This document shows positions 33,515 through 42,249 of a stretch of DNA of 64,000 nucleotides, in pieces (position 1 is the stretch's first letter; each line of letters begins with the position of its first letter). Source of the stretch: an uncultured bacterium (GTDB lineage: Bacteria > Cyanobacteriota > Vampirovibrionia > Gastranaerophilales > Gastranaerophilaceae); NCBI GenBank assembly GCA_958366705.1, contig CATXCB010000002.1, positions 155,566 to 219,565 on the forward strand, written 5' to 3'. Made by a program: the position numbers and the translations under genes. Below the pieces are notes generated by a model. The model saw only the letters and a program-made list of their open reading frames with translations. It made no database searches and was not told the origin of the DNA.

Positions 33515-34264
33515 TTAAACCTCAACTTGTTCTGCAATTTCATCAGGAATCTCGCAGTTTGCATAGACATTTTGAACATCATCCAGTTCTTCCAGTCTTT
33601 CAATTAATCTCATAACAGAAGTTGCAGTTTTTACATCTGTAACTTCAATAGTATTTTGCGGAATTCTTGTCAATTCTGCAGATTTACTTTTGAATCCTTC
33701 AGCTTCAAGTCCTTCTACAACTTTTTGGAAGTTTTCAACAGAAGTTAAAACTTTATAGCTGTCTTCATCTTCTTGAACATCATCAGCATCAAGATTAATT
33801 GCGGCTTCGAAAAGTTTATCAAAATCTACATCATTTTCAAATTCAATGCTGCCTTTTTTATCAAACATCCAGCTTACGCAATTGGATTCACCAAGGTTCC
33901 CGTTGAATTTTGTGAAAATACTTCTTACATCTCCTGCTGTGCGGTTTCTGTTATCAGTCATTGCTTCTAATACAACTGCAACTCCGCCAGCTGCGTAACC
34001 TTCGTATGTTAATTCTTCATAATTGTCAGCAGCTCCAGCTCCTGAACCTTTATCTATTGCTCTTTTGATATTATCATTTGGTAGTCCGGCAGCTTTTGCT
34101 TTTTCAATAGCTGTTCTTAAACGGAAGTTACCGGCAGGATCAGGACCGCCTAGTCTCGCTGCTACAATAAGTTCTCTAGAGTATTTTTGAAATACTACGG
34201 CTTTTTGTGAATCTGTTTTGGCTTTTTTATTTTTAATATTTGCCCACTTTGAATGTCCTGACAT
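33515..34264 (-). CDS. yebC: YebC/PmpR-family transcription or translation factor
   Basis: The 249-residue protein is a full-length YebC-type factor: MSGHSKWANIKNKKAKTD at the start, FRLRTAIEKAKAAGLPNDNI, YEGYAAGGVAVVLEAMTDNRNRT and the acidic C-terminal part. Members act as regulators and, in recent work on the family, as helpers of polyproline translation. A good ribosome-binding site (AAGAGG) precedes it. It heads the run with the GGDEF, tsaE and tsaB genes. Confidence 0.95.
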   Translation of the reverse strand: MSGHSKWANIKNKKAKTDSQKAVVFQKYSRELIVAARLGGPDPAGNFRLRTAIEKAKAAGLPNDNIKRAIDKGSGAGAADNYEELTYEGYAAGGVAVVLEAMTDNRNRTAGDVRSIFTKFNGNLGESNCVSWMFDKKGSIEFENDVDFDKLFEAAINLDADDVQEDEDSYKVLTSVENFQKVVEGLEAEGFKSKSAELTRIPQNTIEVTDVKTATSVMRLIERLEELDDVQNVYANCEIPDEIAEQVEV

Positions 34265-34445
34265 TTGTTTTCCTCTTTTTTATCTGTATCCCTTACTTTA
34301 TGATGATAGCAAAAACGGATTTTCATTTCAATCATGATGTTTTTAGTCATAATATCATTCCAAATTTTCTTCAGAATCCGGTAAGTTGTAAGACTCTCAA
34401 ACGTCTTTAGAGTACTGTTTACCGCTTCTTGTTGAACTCTTGAAT

Positions 34446-34480
34446 AAAAAAAGAGAGGATATAAACTATATCCTCTCTTA
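34446..34480 (-). terminator. Rho-independent terminator of the SLH gene
   Basis: A perfect 13-bp stem (AAGAGAGGATATA with its complement) and a 3-nt loop, followed on the minus strand by a run of seven Ts. It sits just after the SLH gene that ends at 34503. Confidence 0.9.
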
Positions 34481-34502
34481 GTGGTTCTTTATCCTTATGA
34501 AT

Positions 34503-35648
34503 TTATTCGTAAATCCATCCGTTTGACAGGTCAATTTGTAAAGGTTTTAGAAGTTTCATTTTTGCACATCCATCAGCTTTTACTTCCAATTTTTCACCTT
34601 TAAATGCCCAGCGTACAAATTTCATCCACCAATTTCTATCTTTTTTAATTTCTGCAGTTGCTTCAAACGATGTAGTCTGGTCGTTTTCTGTGGTAATTAA
34701 AGCATTTTTTAAAACTAATACACCATTTCTTACAAAATATTTTCCAGGTCTAACATCAAGCACTTGCCCTTTTAATGCTGCACCTTCTCTAACTAGTATG
34801 AATTTTTCTTTAGTGATGTAATTTTGTGGAACTGTTGCTGTATACATTGTTCCACCTTCACTGGATTGAGAACTTACATAAGTGTTAAGTTTTATAGGCA
34901 GAACTGAACCTGCTGGAAGTGTACCTACACTGCCTTGAACTGTTGCGTTTTCAACAACATAGCCTTCTCCTGTTTTTTTTCTAATTGCTTCTGCAAGTTT
35001 TGCATTAGGATTAAGTTTAGCCTGTTCCATCATGTTGTATAGTATAGCTGTTACTTCTGCTCTTGTTGCTGGTCTATCAGCTTCAAGAGATGCTTTTTTA
35101 TCAGTTGGTACAACTACTACCATGCCTAAAATTTCAGCTTTTCCTGCAGGAATTAAAAACCATTCAGGAATTGAATTTGAGTCTGCATATTTTTTTGATA
35201 GAACTTCTTTAGCTTTCATAGGGCTGATTTGTTCTGTTGTTAATGCGTTAACTGCAACTGAAATGGATTCAGCTCTTGATACTGAATCTTCAGGTCTGAA
35301 TAATTCATTTGTTTTAGAGTTTGAAATTAAATCAAAATATACTGCTTTTTGAATGTCTTCATAAGCCCAGTAAGCTTCATCAATATCTGTGAAATGAACA
35401 GGCTGGGCAACTTTAGTATGTTCTTGTCCTAATGCTCTTATTGCCATTGCTGCAAATTCTGCTCTTGTTACATTTGCATCCGGTTTAAATGTACCGTCAG
35501 GATATCCTACAATTACTCCTTTTTCTGATAAAAGTTTAATTTGAGGAGCCGCCCAGTGATTGTTGTCTACATCCGGAAATGCAAATGATGGAGCAGCAAC
35601 TAAGCAAAATACTGCAACAGATAAAACTGTTTGTAAAAATTTTTTCAT
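34503..35648 (-). CDS. SLH-domain envelope protein
   Basis: The 381-residue protein has a signal peptide (MKKFLQTVLSVAVFCLVAAP, cut after AFA) followed by three S-layer-homology repeats: FPDVDNNHWAAPQIKLL, FTDIDEAYWAYEDIQKA and a diverged YADSNSIPEWFLIPAGKAEI, with TRAEF/SRAES/TRAEV at their ends. A C-terminal beta-rich domain starts near GTLPAGSVLPIKLNTYVSS. SLH repeats bind pyruvylated wall polymer and tie the envelope together, as in Cyanobacteria and Negativicutes. AAAGGAGGG precedes the ATG at 35648; an upstream start at 35672 lies in the ribosome-binding site. Confidence 0.92.
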   Translation of the reverse strand: MKKFLQTVLSVAVFCLVAAPSFAFPDVDNNHWAAPQIKLLSEKGVIVGYPDGTFKPDANVTRAEFAAMAIRALGQEHTKVAQPVHFTDIDEAYWAYEDIQKAVYFDLISNSKTNELFRPEDSVSRAESISVAVNALTTEQISPMKAKEVLSKKYADSNSIPEWFLIPAGKAEILGMVVVVPTDKKASLEADRPATRAEVTAILYNMMEQAKLNPNAKLAEAIRKKTGEGYVVENATVQGSVGTLPAGSVLPIKLNTYVSSQSSEGGTMYTATVPQNYITKEKFILVREGAALKGQVLDVRPGKYFVRNGVLVLKNALITTENDQTTSFEATAEIKKDRNWWMKFVRWAFKGEKLEVKADGCAKMKLLKPLQIDLSNGWIYE

Positions 35649-35877
35649 ATACCCTCCTTTAAAATAATACACAAGTTAATCTATCATAATCTAAAAATAT
35701 TTTTAATAGTTTTATATTACTCTTGTTACTTTCTGTAACAACTTCAAGCAGCCGTTAATCGGTATAAATTTTTTTATCGTTATTATTATCCATTAGAGGA
35801 ATGAATTTTGTTTGCGGTCTTAATACAATGAATTGTCTAAATAATTTAGTATTATCAAGTAATAAAAAGAGGAAAAA

Positions 35878-38052
35878 ATGTTTATAAAAAAGATATTCAT
35901 TGTCTTTGCAATTTTAGTATGCTTCTTTGGTCAAAGTTATTCTGTTTTAGCTCAAGAAACAAAATATCCTGACTATTCGTATGAGTATGTAGGAATAGAT
36001 AAATGGGAAAATTTTAACAGAAAGATGTTTAATTTTAATTTATTATTAAATAAATATGCAATTCGCCCTATACATATTATTTGGTCATCAATTATGCCGG
36101 AGTACGGAATGGATAGAATTCAAGCTGCAACAAATAATATTGAATATCCTATAAGGCTTGTGAGCAGTCTTTTGCAACGTGATTTTGAAACCTCAAAAAC
36201 TGAAACTATAAGATTTTTTACAAATACAATAATTGGTCTTGGCGGACTTTATGATCCCGCAAAAAGTTTATTTCACATAGAACCCGCAAAAGAAAATATG
36301 GAACAGGCATTAGCAGGATGTAATTTAAAACAAGGGCCGTTTTTAGTTTTACCGGTTATTGCTGCAACTAGTTTGAGAGGGGTGCTTGGCAGAATTCTGG
36401 ATACTGCATTAAATCCGGGGTCATATATTGCGACTCCGGTTTTAGCTATTGTAAAAGCAGGACTTACTGTAAATAAAACTTCTTATATGCAGCCGTTAAT
36501 AAAAATGGTTGAATCCACATATGCGGATCCATATGAGATTGCAAAAAAGATTTACGGGTTAGAAAGCTTTATAAGATGCGCAAATCTCGATAGGATTAAT
36601 ATTACAGGAGAAGATATGGTGGTTAAGGTAGAAGAAGAATCGCCTAAGCTTGAGCAAAAACCTGTTGTTGCAGTAAAAGAAACATCTGAGCCGCAAATTG
36701 AGAAGCCTTTAGTAAAAACGGAAGTTTCATCTCAGTTATTGGCTTCTGATTTTTTAAAAGGCGGGACTAATATTGATGCATTGGGTGATAAAAATTATAG
36801 TACCGAAAACTTTAGACTTGGCGCAGATATTCTTTTACCGGGGTATAATCCTCAGTCACCGGTAATAGATTCTATGCGGACAGCATTATTTGATTTGCCC
36901 GGGGTTGATGAATCTATCTGGAATGAATTGTCTGTATGGAACAGAAGTTTTAGTAAACGTATGAAAACCTCTTCAGTAAATGTTGTAGAGGGCAAAGATA
37001 ATTATAAATATAGATATATTATGCAGAAAGATAAATCTTCTCCGGTTGCAATTATTTATCCATCAATAGGTGAGGGGATTATGTCCAGCCATTCAGTGTT
37101 ACTTGCTAAAATTTTTTATGATAAAGGTTATTCTGTGGTTATTCAGGGGAGTCATTTTCAATGGGAATTTGTAAAAAGCATGCCAGATGGTTACAAACCG
37201 GGTTTGCCCGCAAAGGATGCAGAATCTCTCAGGCTTATAACCGCAAAAATTCTTGAAACTTTAGAAAAGAAATATGAATGTCAATTCGGTCAAAAAGTTG
37301 TTATCGGGACTTCTTTTGGGGCCTTGACTGCGCTGTTTGTGGGAGCTCAAGAAGAAGTTGAAAATACTTTAGGCAATTTAAGTATTATATCTATTTGTCC
37401 TCCGGTTGAGCTTATTTATGCAATGAAGCAGATTGACAAAAATTCAGAGGAATGGGGTAAATCTTCAGAGGATTTAAAACAAAGAGTTGCAATGACTGCT
37501 GCTAAAGTTTTGAAATTATATGAATCAAGAGACAGTGTTAAAGAACAAAATTTAGATATTAATTTTTTACCTTTTTCTGAGGATGAAGCAAAGTTAATTA
37601 CCGGTTTTATTATGCATCAAAAACTTTCTGATTTGATTTTTACTATAGAAAAAGCTTCCAGAGCAGTAAAAAGTGATATCTATAATATTATTAATAATAT
37701 GAATTATCAGGATTATGCAGAAAAATATTTGTTGTCAGCTGCTGATTCGAATGTAGAGGATTTATCTTTCGAAGTTAGTCTGTATTCAATCTCTGATTTT
37801 TTACAACATAATAACAGTTACAAAATATATCATTCATTGAATGATTATTTGACTAATACAACTCAGTTGAAACGCTTAAAAGAGTATTCAGGTAATAAGG
37901 TTGTACTGCTGGATAATGGTTCCCATTTAGGTTTTTTGTACAGAGAAGAATTTATAAATGATTTAAAAGATACAATCTCTCATTACAAATCTGATAATAT
38001 AGAATTAAAAATTCCTGAGTTCAATCCTGATTCATTGAGTTTTGCTAAATAA
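35878..38052 (+). CDS. MlaA (VacJ) domain fused to an alpha/beta-hydrolase-like domain
   Basis: The 724-residue protein has a signal peptide (about 1-25) without a clear lipobox, then an MlaA/VacJ region (about 35-240): WENFNRKMFNFNLLLNKYA, RFFTNTIIGLGGLYDPA and GPFLVLPVIAATSLRG. A Lys/Glu/Pro linker follows. The second half (about 380-710) resembles an alpha/beta hydrolase: AIIYPSIGEGIMSSHS, the nucleophile elbow G477-T-S-F-G481 and a late VVLLDNGSHLGFL that could hold the catalytic His. MlaA removes phospholipid from the outer leaflet. The extra domain may be a lipase or a structural module. Confidence 0.88.
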   Translation: MFIKKIFIVFAILVCFFGQSYSVLAQETKYPDYSYEYVGIDKWENFNRKMFNFNLLLNKYAIRPIHIIWSSIMPEYGMDRIQAATNNIEYPIRLVSSLLQRDFETSKTETIRFFTNTIIGLGGLYDPAKSLFHIEPAKENMEQALAGCNLKQGPFLVLPVIAATSLRGVLGRILDTALNPGSYIATPVLAIVKAGLTVNKTSYMQPLIKMVESTYADPYEIAKKIYGLESFIRCANLDRINITGEDMVVKVEEESPKLEQKPVVAVKETSEPQIEKPLVKTEVSSQLLASDFLKGGTNIDALGDKNYSTENFRLGADILLPGYNPQSPVIDSMRTALFDLPGVDESIWNELSVWNRSFSKRMKTSSVNVVEGKDNYKYRYIMQKDKSSPVAIIYPSIGEGIMSSHSVLLAKIFYDKGYSVVIQGSHFQWEFVKSMPDGYKPGLPAKDAESLRLITAKILETLEKKYECQFGQKVVIGTSFGALTALFVGAQEEVENTLGNLSIISICPPVELIYAMKQIDKNSEEWGKSSEDLKQRVAMTAAKVLKLYESRDSVKEQNLDINFLPFSEDEAKLITGFIMHQKLSDLIFTIEKASRAVKSDIYNIINNMNYQDYAEKYLLSAADSNVEDLSFEVSLYSISDFLQHNNSYKIYHSLNDYLTNTTQLKRLKEYSGNKVVLLDNGSHLGFLYREEFINDLKDTISHYKSDNIELKIPEFNPDSLSFAK

Positions 38053-38085
38053 CCTGTAAAATTTTATTTGTAATAAAATATAATT

Positions 38086-38931
38086 ATGGTATTAAAAGCT
38101 GATTTACATTTACATAGTACATATTCAGATGGTAGTGATACCGTAAAAGACTTAGTTGATAATGTTCTAAAAGCAGGGATTGATATCTTTGCGCTTACAG
38201 ATCACGACACAAATGAGGGATGTCTGGAAATAGTTAAATATATTCCTTCAAATATTCGTTTTGTACCGGGGATAGAATTGACCTGTCTTGCTGATTCTGT
38301 CAAATGTCATATTCTGGGTTATAATTGCGATGTAAATAATAAAAGTTTGAAACAGCTTATTTTGAAAGGTAAAGAATTACGCCGTAATAAATTGGAAAAA
38401 AGAATAGAGCATTTGAAAAATGTTTGGAATATACAATTAACAAAAGATGAATTGGATTGGCTGTATTCAAGAAACAGTGTTGTAAAAATTCATATTGCAA
38501 ATCTTTTAGTAAATAGAGGTCTTGCTGATAATAATATTGATGCCATGAAAAAGTATCTCGATGCTTGTAAAACCGGAAATTCCAGATTCGACGGGCATGA
38601 AGCAATAGATGTTATAAAACAATCTGGTGGAGTTCCTGTTTGGGCACATCCATTAGGTGGAGAGGGGGAATTTCATTTAACTGCTGATGAGTTTTTTCCT
38701 AAATTAGAGGTAATGCTTGCAAATGGAATTAAAGGTCTGGAATGTTATTATTCCAGATATTCGCTTGATGAAATTGATTTTCTAGTTGGATGTGCAAAAA
38801 AATATAATTTATTTATCTCCGGAGGAAGCGATTATCATGGTAAAAATAAAGATGTTGTTATCGGAGCTTTAAATTCTGAATGTCGAGATATTGATTGTAG
38901 TTTTGTTACAGATTTAATACCGCAGACCTAA
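38086..38931 (+). CDS. PHP-domain nucleotidase (YciV/RnaAM-like)
   Basis: The 281-residue protein is a PHP-family metal phosphoesterase: LHLHSTYSDGSD and LTDHDTNEG near the start, PGIELTC, PVWAHPLGGEG and SGGSDYHG near the end, which supply the His and Asp metal ligands. Family members such as RnaAM/YciV remove phosphate from 3',5'-bisphosphate nucleotides or short RNA ends. No clear Shine-Dalgarno sequence precedes its ATG, 33 nt after the MlaA-fusion gene. Confidence 0.9.
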   Translation: MVLKADLHLHSTYSDGSDTVKDLVDNVLKAGIDIFALTDHDTNEGCLEIVKYIPSNIRFVPGIELTCLADSVKCHILGYNCDVNNKSLKQLILKGKELRRNKLEKRIEHLKNVWNIQLTKDELDWLYSRNSVVKIHIANLLVNRGLADNNIDAMKKYLDACKTGNSRFDGHEAIDVIKQSGGVPVWAHPLGGEGEFHLTADEFFPKLEVMLANGIKGLECYYSRYSLDEIDFLVGCAKKYNLFISGGSDYHGKNKDVVIGALNSECRDIDCSFVTDLIPQT

Positions 38932-39066
38932 TTTGTAATTATGAAAAATGTTAAAATGTAGTTTGCGATTTCGATTCTTATAAATTTTATTTCAATACTT
39001 CTAAGAAAAAGTCAATTTTTGAAAGTGAAAATCCTTTATATTAGTAATAGGGAAATTTATTTATAT

Positions 39067-39924
39067 ATGGGATTAAAGATATTTAATAAATTAATAAGTT
39101 CATATAAAGCATGCAGATTAAATTCATCTAAGGCTAAAGGTGTAATTAAAGCTGCTATTGCGAAAGATATTACTATTGCAAGACCCTTTGAAGATGTCGG
39201 AAGTTTCTATTCGGCAAGACAATTTTTCAGAATGAAACCTCGTCATTATTCTGTTTTTGAAGGGAAGAATTATTCCGGAATCGCTTTTGGCGAAAATTAT
39301 TCTCACTACGCTGCAGTAAATTATGATAAATCTAAGAACTTTGCAACTCTTAGGTTATACGATTGTAAAACAAATGAAGTTTCTATATATGATAAATTGG
39401 GTCAACTAATAAATAAATACTCGCCGGATGAAACTGCAGCCATACAGTATTATAAAAGAGATTCTAAGAATATACATAAATATCTGCGTTATAATGAACC
39501 TGTAAAAAATGAAGCAGAAGTAGCTAAAAATGTTAAAATTATCTCTGATTTATTCAAAGGCAATGCAAAAACAAGTACAATGAAAGAAGATAGTATTGTT
39601 TATCGGGCTCTTGATTCTAAAGCGTTGAAAGAAATTTTATCAATGCCGCAAGATGGAATGATTTATACCGAACCATCATTTTTATCCGTAGCAACGAAGA
39701 AACGTAGTACATATCAATTCTTAAACTTTAAAAACTTTAATCATAAATTAAAATTGAGAGTTAAAGAAGGTACTAAATATCTTGATATGGATAATATTTC
39801 TGCCGGTCGTATTGTTCAGCCCCAAATGTTAGAAAACGAACTTGTTCTCGATAAAGGTTCAAAAATTTTAATAACAAACAGGCACGGTAAGGGTGGCTAT
39901 ATCGAAGCAGAATTGTTAGTGTAA
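39067..39924 (+). CDS. ADP-ribosyltransferase-exoenzyme-like protein
   Basis: The 285-residue protein shows the R-S-E signature of mono-ADP-ribosyltransferase toxins (ADP-ribosyltransferase exoenzyme fold). IVYRAL holds the catalytic-site Arg (R180 from the ATG at 39067), PSFLSVAT is the S-x-x/S-T-S strand (S207), and MLENELVLDKGSKIL has E256-x-E258. A preceding AAIQYYKRDSKNIHKYLRYN helix fits the family. A TTG start at 39019 would add 16 residues. No signal peptide is seen. The next gene is a likely metalloprotease, so the pair may be effectors. Confidence 0.72.
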   Translation: MGLKIFNKLISSYKACRLNSSKAKGVIKAAIAKDITIARPFEDVGSFYSARQFFRMKPRHYSVFEGKNYSGIAFGENYSHYAAVNYDKSKNFATLRLYDCKTNEVSIYDKLGQLINKYSPDETAAIQYYKRDSKNIHKYLRYNEPVKNEAEVAKNVKIISDLFKGNAKTSTMKEDSIVYRALDSKALKEILSMPQDGMIYTEPSFLSVATKKRSTYQFLNFKNFNHKLKLRVKEGTKYLDMDNISAGRIVQPQMLENELVLDKGSKILITNRHGKGGYIEAELLV

Positions 39925-40067
39925 AAATATTTGCTAAGAGGTATTGCAATCGACGTTTAACTTGTATGGTTTAGTTCGTTCGGCGGGGAGTTTGTAAGCT
40001 AAAAGTAGAATTTTGTGTTTTAATATTGTTGTTTTTTTAGCTGGAGGTGAACTTTTGCAGGTTTGTT

Positions 40068-40093
40068 AATAAAGTTTACTAGCAAACTTTATT
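40068..40093. terminator. Terminator-like hairpin
   Basis: A 10-bp stem AATAAAGTTT/AAACTTTATT with a 6-nt loop lies between the ADP-ribosyltransferase-like gene and the next gene. It is followed by CTGTTTT. It may end the upstream transcript. Confidence 0.45.
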
Positions 40094-40114
40094 CTGTTTT
40101 GCATTAATTAGAAT

Positions 40115-40885
40115 ATGATTAAACTAATGTCTACCGCAAAGTTTCCGCTCAATACTGTTAAAGGTTCTTATGAGCAGAGAATTAATCTCGCAAAATCTTT
40201 AAATGAGAAATTTTATTCGAATATAACCAGGGAATTTAACACAAAAGAGGTGATGCCTGATATTTTTGAAAGACATCTTAAAAATATAACAGGCAACAAA
40301 ATTATTTTGAAGATATTTGATTCAACAGATGAACCTTTTGTCGGGAATACATTTTTAGGCGTAAACCCAAAAAATCAAGGTGAAGCAGATAGATTTAATA
40401 TTTATTTGCCATTAAACAGGTATGATAAAAGTCTTTCATTAAATGATACAAATATTTTTATGCATGAAGCTTTTCACTTCTTCTTTTCAATAGTAAATCC
40501 AAAGCATGCTCGTCGGATGATAGTTAAATTTGAGAAGGATTTGTCTAAAAAATCTGATCCTTTTTATAATGAGTATTTGTATAATAAAAATGTCGATTTA
40601 AATGCATTGAAGCATAAAATTTTACCTGACTTTTTAAAAAGACTTTCTGATAATGAAAAAGTAGATTTTTTACAATCATGTAGATATCGTTTAACAGAAG
40701 AGTTACATGCGTATAAAGAGGGTGCAAAATATTATGACAGAATTCAAGATGACCATTTAGATTTGATACACGAAAAGTTTACTTGTGATACGGGTGAATC
40801 ATATAATTTTCAGGAAAAGATAGAAATATTAAAAGCTTTTTTAAAAGATACCTTAAATCAAATTAGGGCACAAATTAAAATTTAG
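40115..40885 (+). CDS. HExxH zinc-metallopeptidase-like protein
   Basis: I do not recognise the family, but the 256-residue protein holds HEAFH at 117-121 within IFMHEAFHFFFS, a zincin motif. EELHAYKEG at 195-203 could give the third, Glu zinc ligand, as in gluzincins. The rest is helical and basic with no signal peptide or membrane helix. No Shine-Dalgarno sequence is seen before either ATG (40115 or 40127). It follows the ADP-ribosyltransferase-like gene by 190 nt and could be a paired effector, or a housekeeping peptidase. Confidence 0.65.
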   Translation: MIKLMSTAKFPLNTVKGSYEQRINLAKSLNEKFYSNITREFNTKEVMPDIFERHLKNITGNKIILKIFDSTDEPFVGNTFLGVNPKNQGEADRFNIYLPLNRYDKSLSLNDTNIFMHEAFHFFFSIVNPKHARRMIVKFEKDLSKKSDPFYNEYLYNKNVDLNALKHKILPDFLKRLSDNEKVDFLQSCRYRLTEELHAYKEGAKYYDRIQDDHLDLIHEKFTCDTGESYNFQEKIEILKAFLKDTLNQIRAQIKI

Positions 40886-40910
40886 AAAATCAAGTATTTA
40901 AATTTTGCAT

Positions 40911-40940
40911 TAAAAAAGGAACTTGGCTAAAAGTTCCTTT
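40911..40940 (-). terminator. Rho-independent terminator of the tRNA cluster
   Basis: A 10-bp stem (AAAGGAACTT with its complement) and a 6-nt loop, followed on the minus strand by a T-run. It lies just beyond tRNA-Tyr at 40945. Confidence 0.85.
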
Positions 40941-40944
40941 AAAA

Positions 40945-41030
<86 letters not shown>

Positions 41031-41072
41031 GTATTTAATTTTCATTGCTTTGCTCACCTCAGGCTTAAAATT

Positions 41073-41144
<72 letters not shown>

Positions 41145-41265
41145 TTGAGTTTTATTTTACTGAGAGTCATTGGCAAGTACCTTTTGGGTTTTAGCTTTCT
41201 TTACTTTTAAAGGCTGCTTTACTTTCTTTTGAAAGACTTGCATCGGCTCAAATTTTCAGTAAAAA

Positions 41266-41338
41266 AGCCGGTAATGGGACTCGAACCTACAACCTACGGT
41301 TTACAAAACCGTTGCTCTGCCAATTGAGCTATACCGGC
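41266..41338 (-). tRNA. tRNA-Thr (TGT)
   Basis: The 73-nt minus-strand gene begins GCCGGTATAGCTCAATTGG, with anticodon arm ACGGTTTTGTAAACCGT (anticodon TGT) and GTTCGAGTCC in the T arm. The acceptor stem GCCGGTA/TACCGGC pairs. The CCA end is not encoded. It is the first gene of the cluster. Confidence 0.96.
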
Positions 41339-41355
41339 GTGTGCTTGTGTAATTC

Positions 41356-41384
41356 ATTATAAGCAAAAAAAAAATTGCTGTCAA
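41356..41384 (-). promoter_or_regulatory. Consensus sigma-70 promoter of the tRNA cluster
   Basis: On the minus strand TTGACA (41379-41384) and TATAAT (41356-41361) are both perfect with a 17-nt spacer. The -10 box is 17 nt from the first tRNA. This is the best promoter in the window and fits stable-RNA expression. Confidence 0.92.
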
Positions 41385-41446
41385 GCATTTTTGTTTGGTA
41401 TATAATTTTTTTTGTCAAAAGCAATTATAGCAAAGGATTTAAAGAT

Positions 41447-41788
41447 ATGATAAAGGCAATAACTCCTATAGTTTTATTATTAATTTCAAATATTTTTATG
41501 ACATTCGCATGGTATGGACATTTGAAGTTCAAAAGCAGCGCATTGTGGCTGGTTGTTCTTGTCAGCTGGGGAATTGCTCTTTTTGAATATTGTTTTCAGG
41601 TTCCAGCTAACAGAATTGGATACGGTATGTATAATGCTGCTCAATTAAAAACAATACAAGAAGTTATCACTTTAGTTGTTTTTAGCTTCTTTTCTGTTTT
41701 TTATTTAAAAGAACAGTTTAAGTGGAATTATTTGGTCGGTTTTTGTTTTATTATTCTTGCTGTATTTTTTATTTTTAAAAAATGGTAG
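41447..41788 (+). CDS. DUF486 (DMT-like) small membrane protein
   Basis: The 113-residue protein has four membrane helices: ITPIVLLLISNIFMTFAWYG, LWLVVLVSWGIALFEYCF, TLVVFSFFSVFYL and LVGFCFIILAVFFIF. VPANRIGY and LKTIQEVITL match DUF486, a four-helix family related to drug/metabolite transporters. The frame is open from 41375, but that stretch overlaps the tRNA promoter on the other strand; AAGGA lies before the ATG at 41447, which I choose. The function is unknown. Confidence 0.87.
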   Translation: MIKAITPIVLLLISNIFMTFAWYGHLKFKSSALWLVVLVSWGIALFEYCFQVPANRIGYGMYNAAQLKTIQEVITLVVFSFFSVFYLKEQFKWNYLVGFCFIILAVFFIFKKW

Positions 41789-41902
41789 GGTTAATTATTG
41801 TAATAAAGACTTGATTTTAATTATTCAGTGTTATAGAATTTTATTAGTCGAATGTAAATAATCAATTATTCAAGTTTGGAATCTTGAAAGAAAGAGGTAA
41901 AA

Positions 41903-42106
41903 ATGAAAAAAGGAATTCATCCTGATTATAAGAAAACTACAATTAAATGCGTTTGTGGTAACGAAATTGAAACAGGTTCTGTAGTTGAAGGTTTGACAGT
42001 TGAAATTTGTAATAACTGCCACCCGTTCTACACCGGTCAACAAAAAATTCTTGACTCTGAAGGTAGAGTTGAAAGATTCAACAAAAGATACGGTAAGAAA
42101 AATTAA
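41903..42106 (+). CDS. rpmE: Ribosomal protein bL31
   Basis: The 67-residue protein begins MKKGIHPDYKKTTIKCVCG and carries C16, C18, C36 and C39, the zinc-binding (C+) form, with CHPFYTGQQK following. It belongs to the large ribosomal subunit near the central protuberance. It has AGAGG before the ATG. Confidence 0.97.
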   Translation: MKKGIHPDYKKTTIKCVCGNEIETGSVVEGLTVEICNNCHPFYTGQQKILDSEGRVERFNKRYGKKN

Positions 42107-42249
42107 TTGCAGTTTTGTAATAAGTTTTAATAAACGCTGTACTTTAGGGTACGGCGTTTATTTTTATAAGTTACAATTCTGTCAAAAATTTGCAATTTGT
42201 ATTCGGCATGCGTTATCTTTATACTAATAGGTAAGAAAGGTGAATCATT

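Noticed and set aside
38079..38084. TATAAT as a promoter for the PHP gene
   Set aside because: It ends 1 nt before the ATG, too close even for a leaderless transcript.
41375..41446. Upstream start for the DUF486 protein
   Set aside because: The extra 24 codons overlap the consensus tRNA promoter on the other strand and add no family residues.
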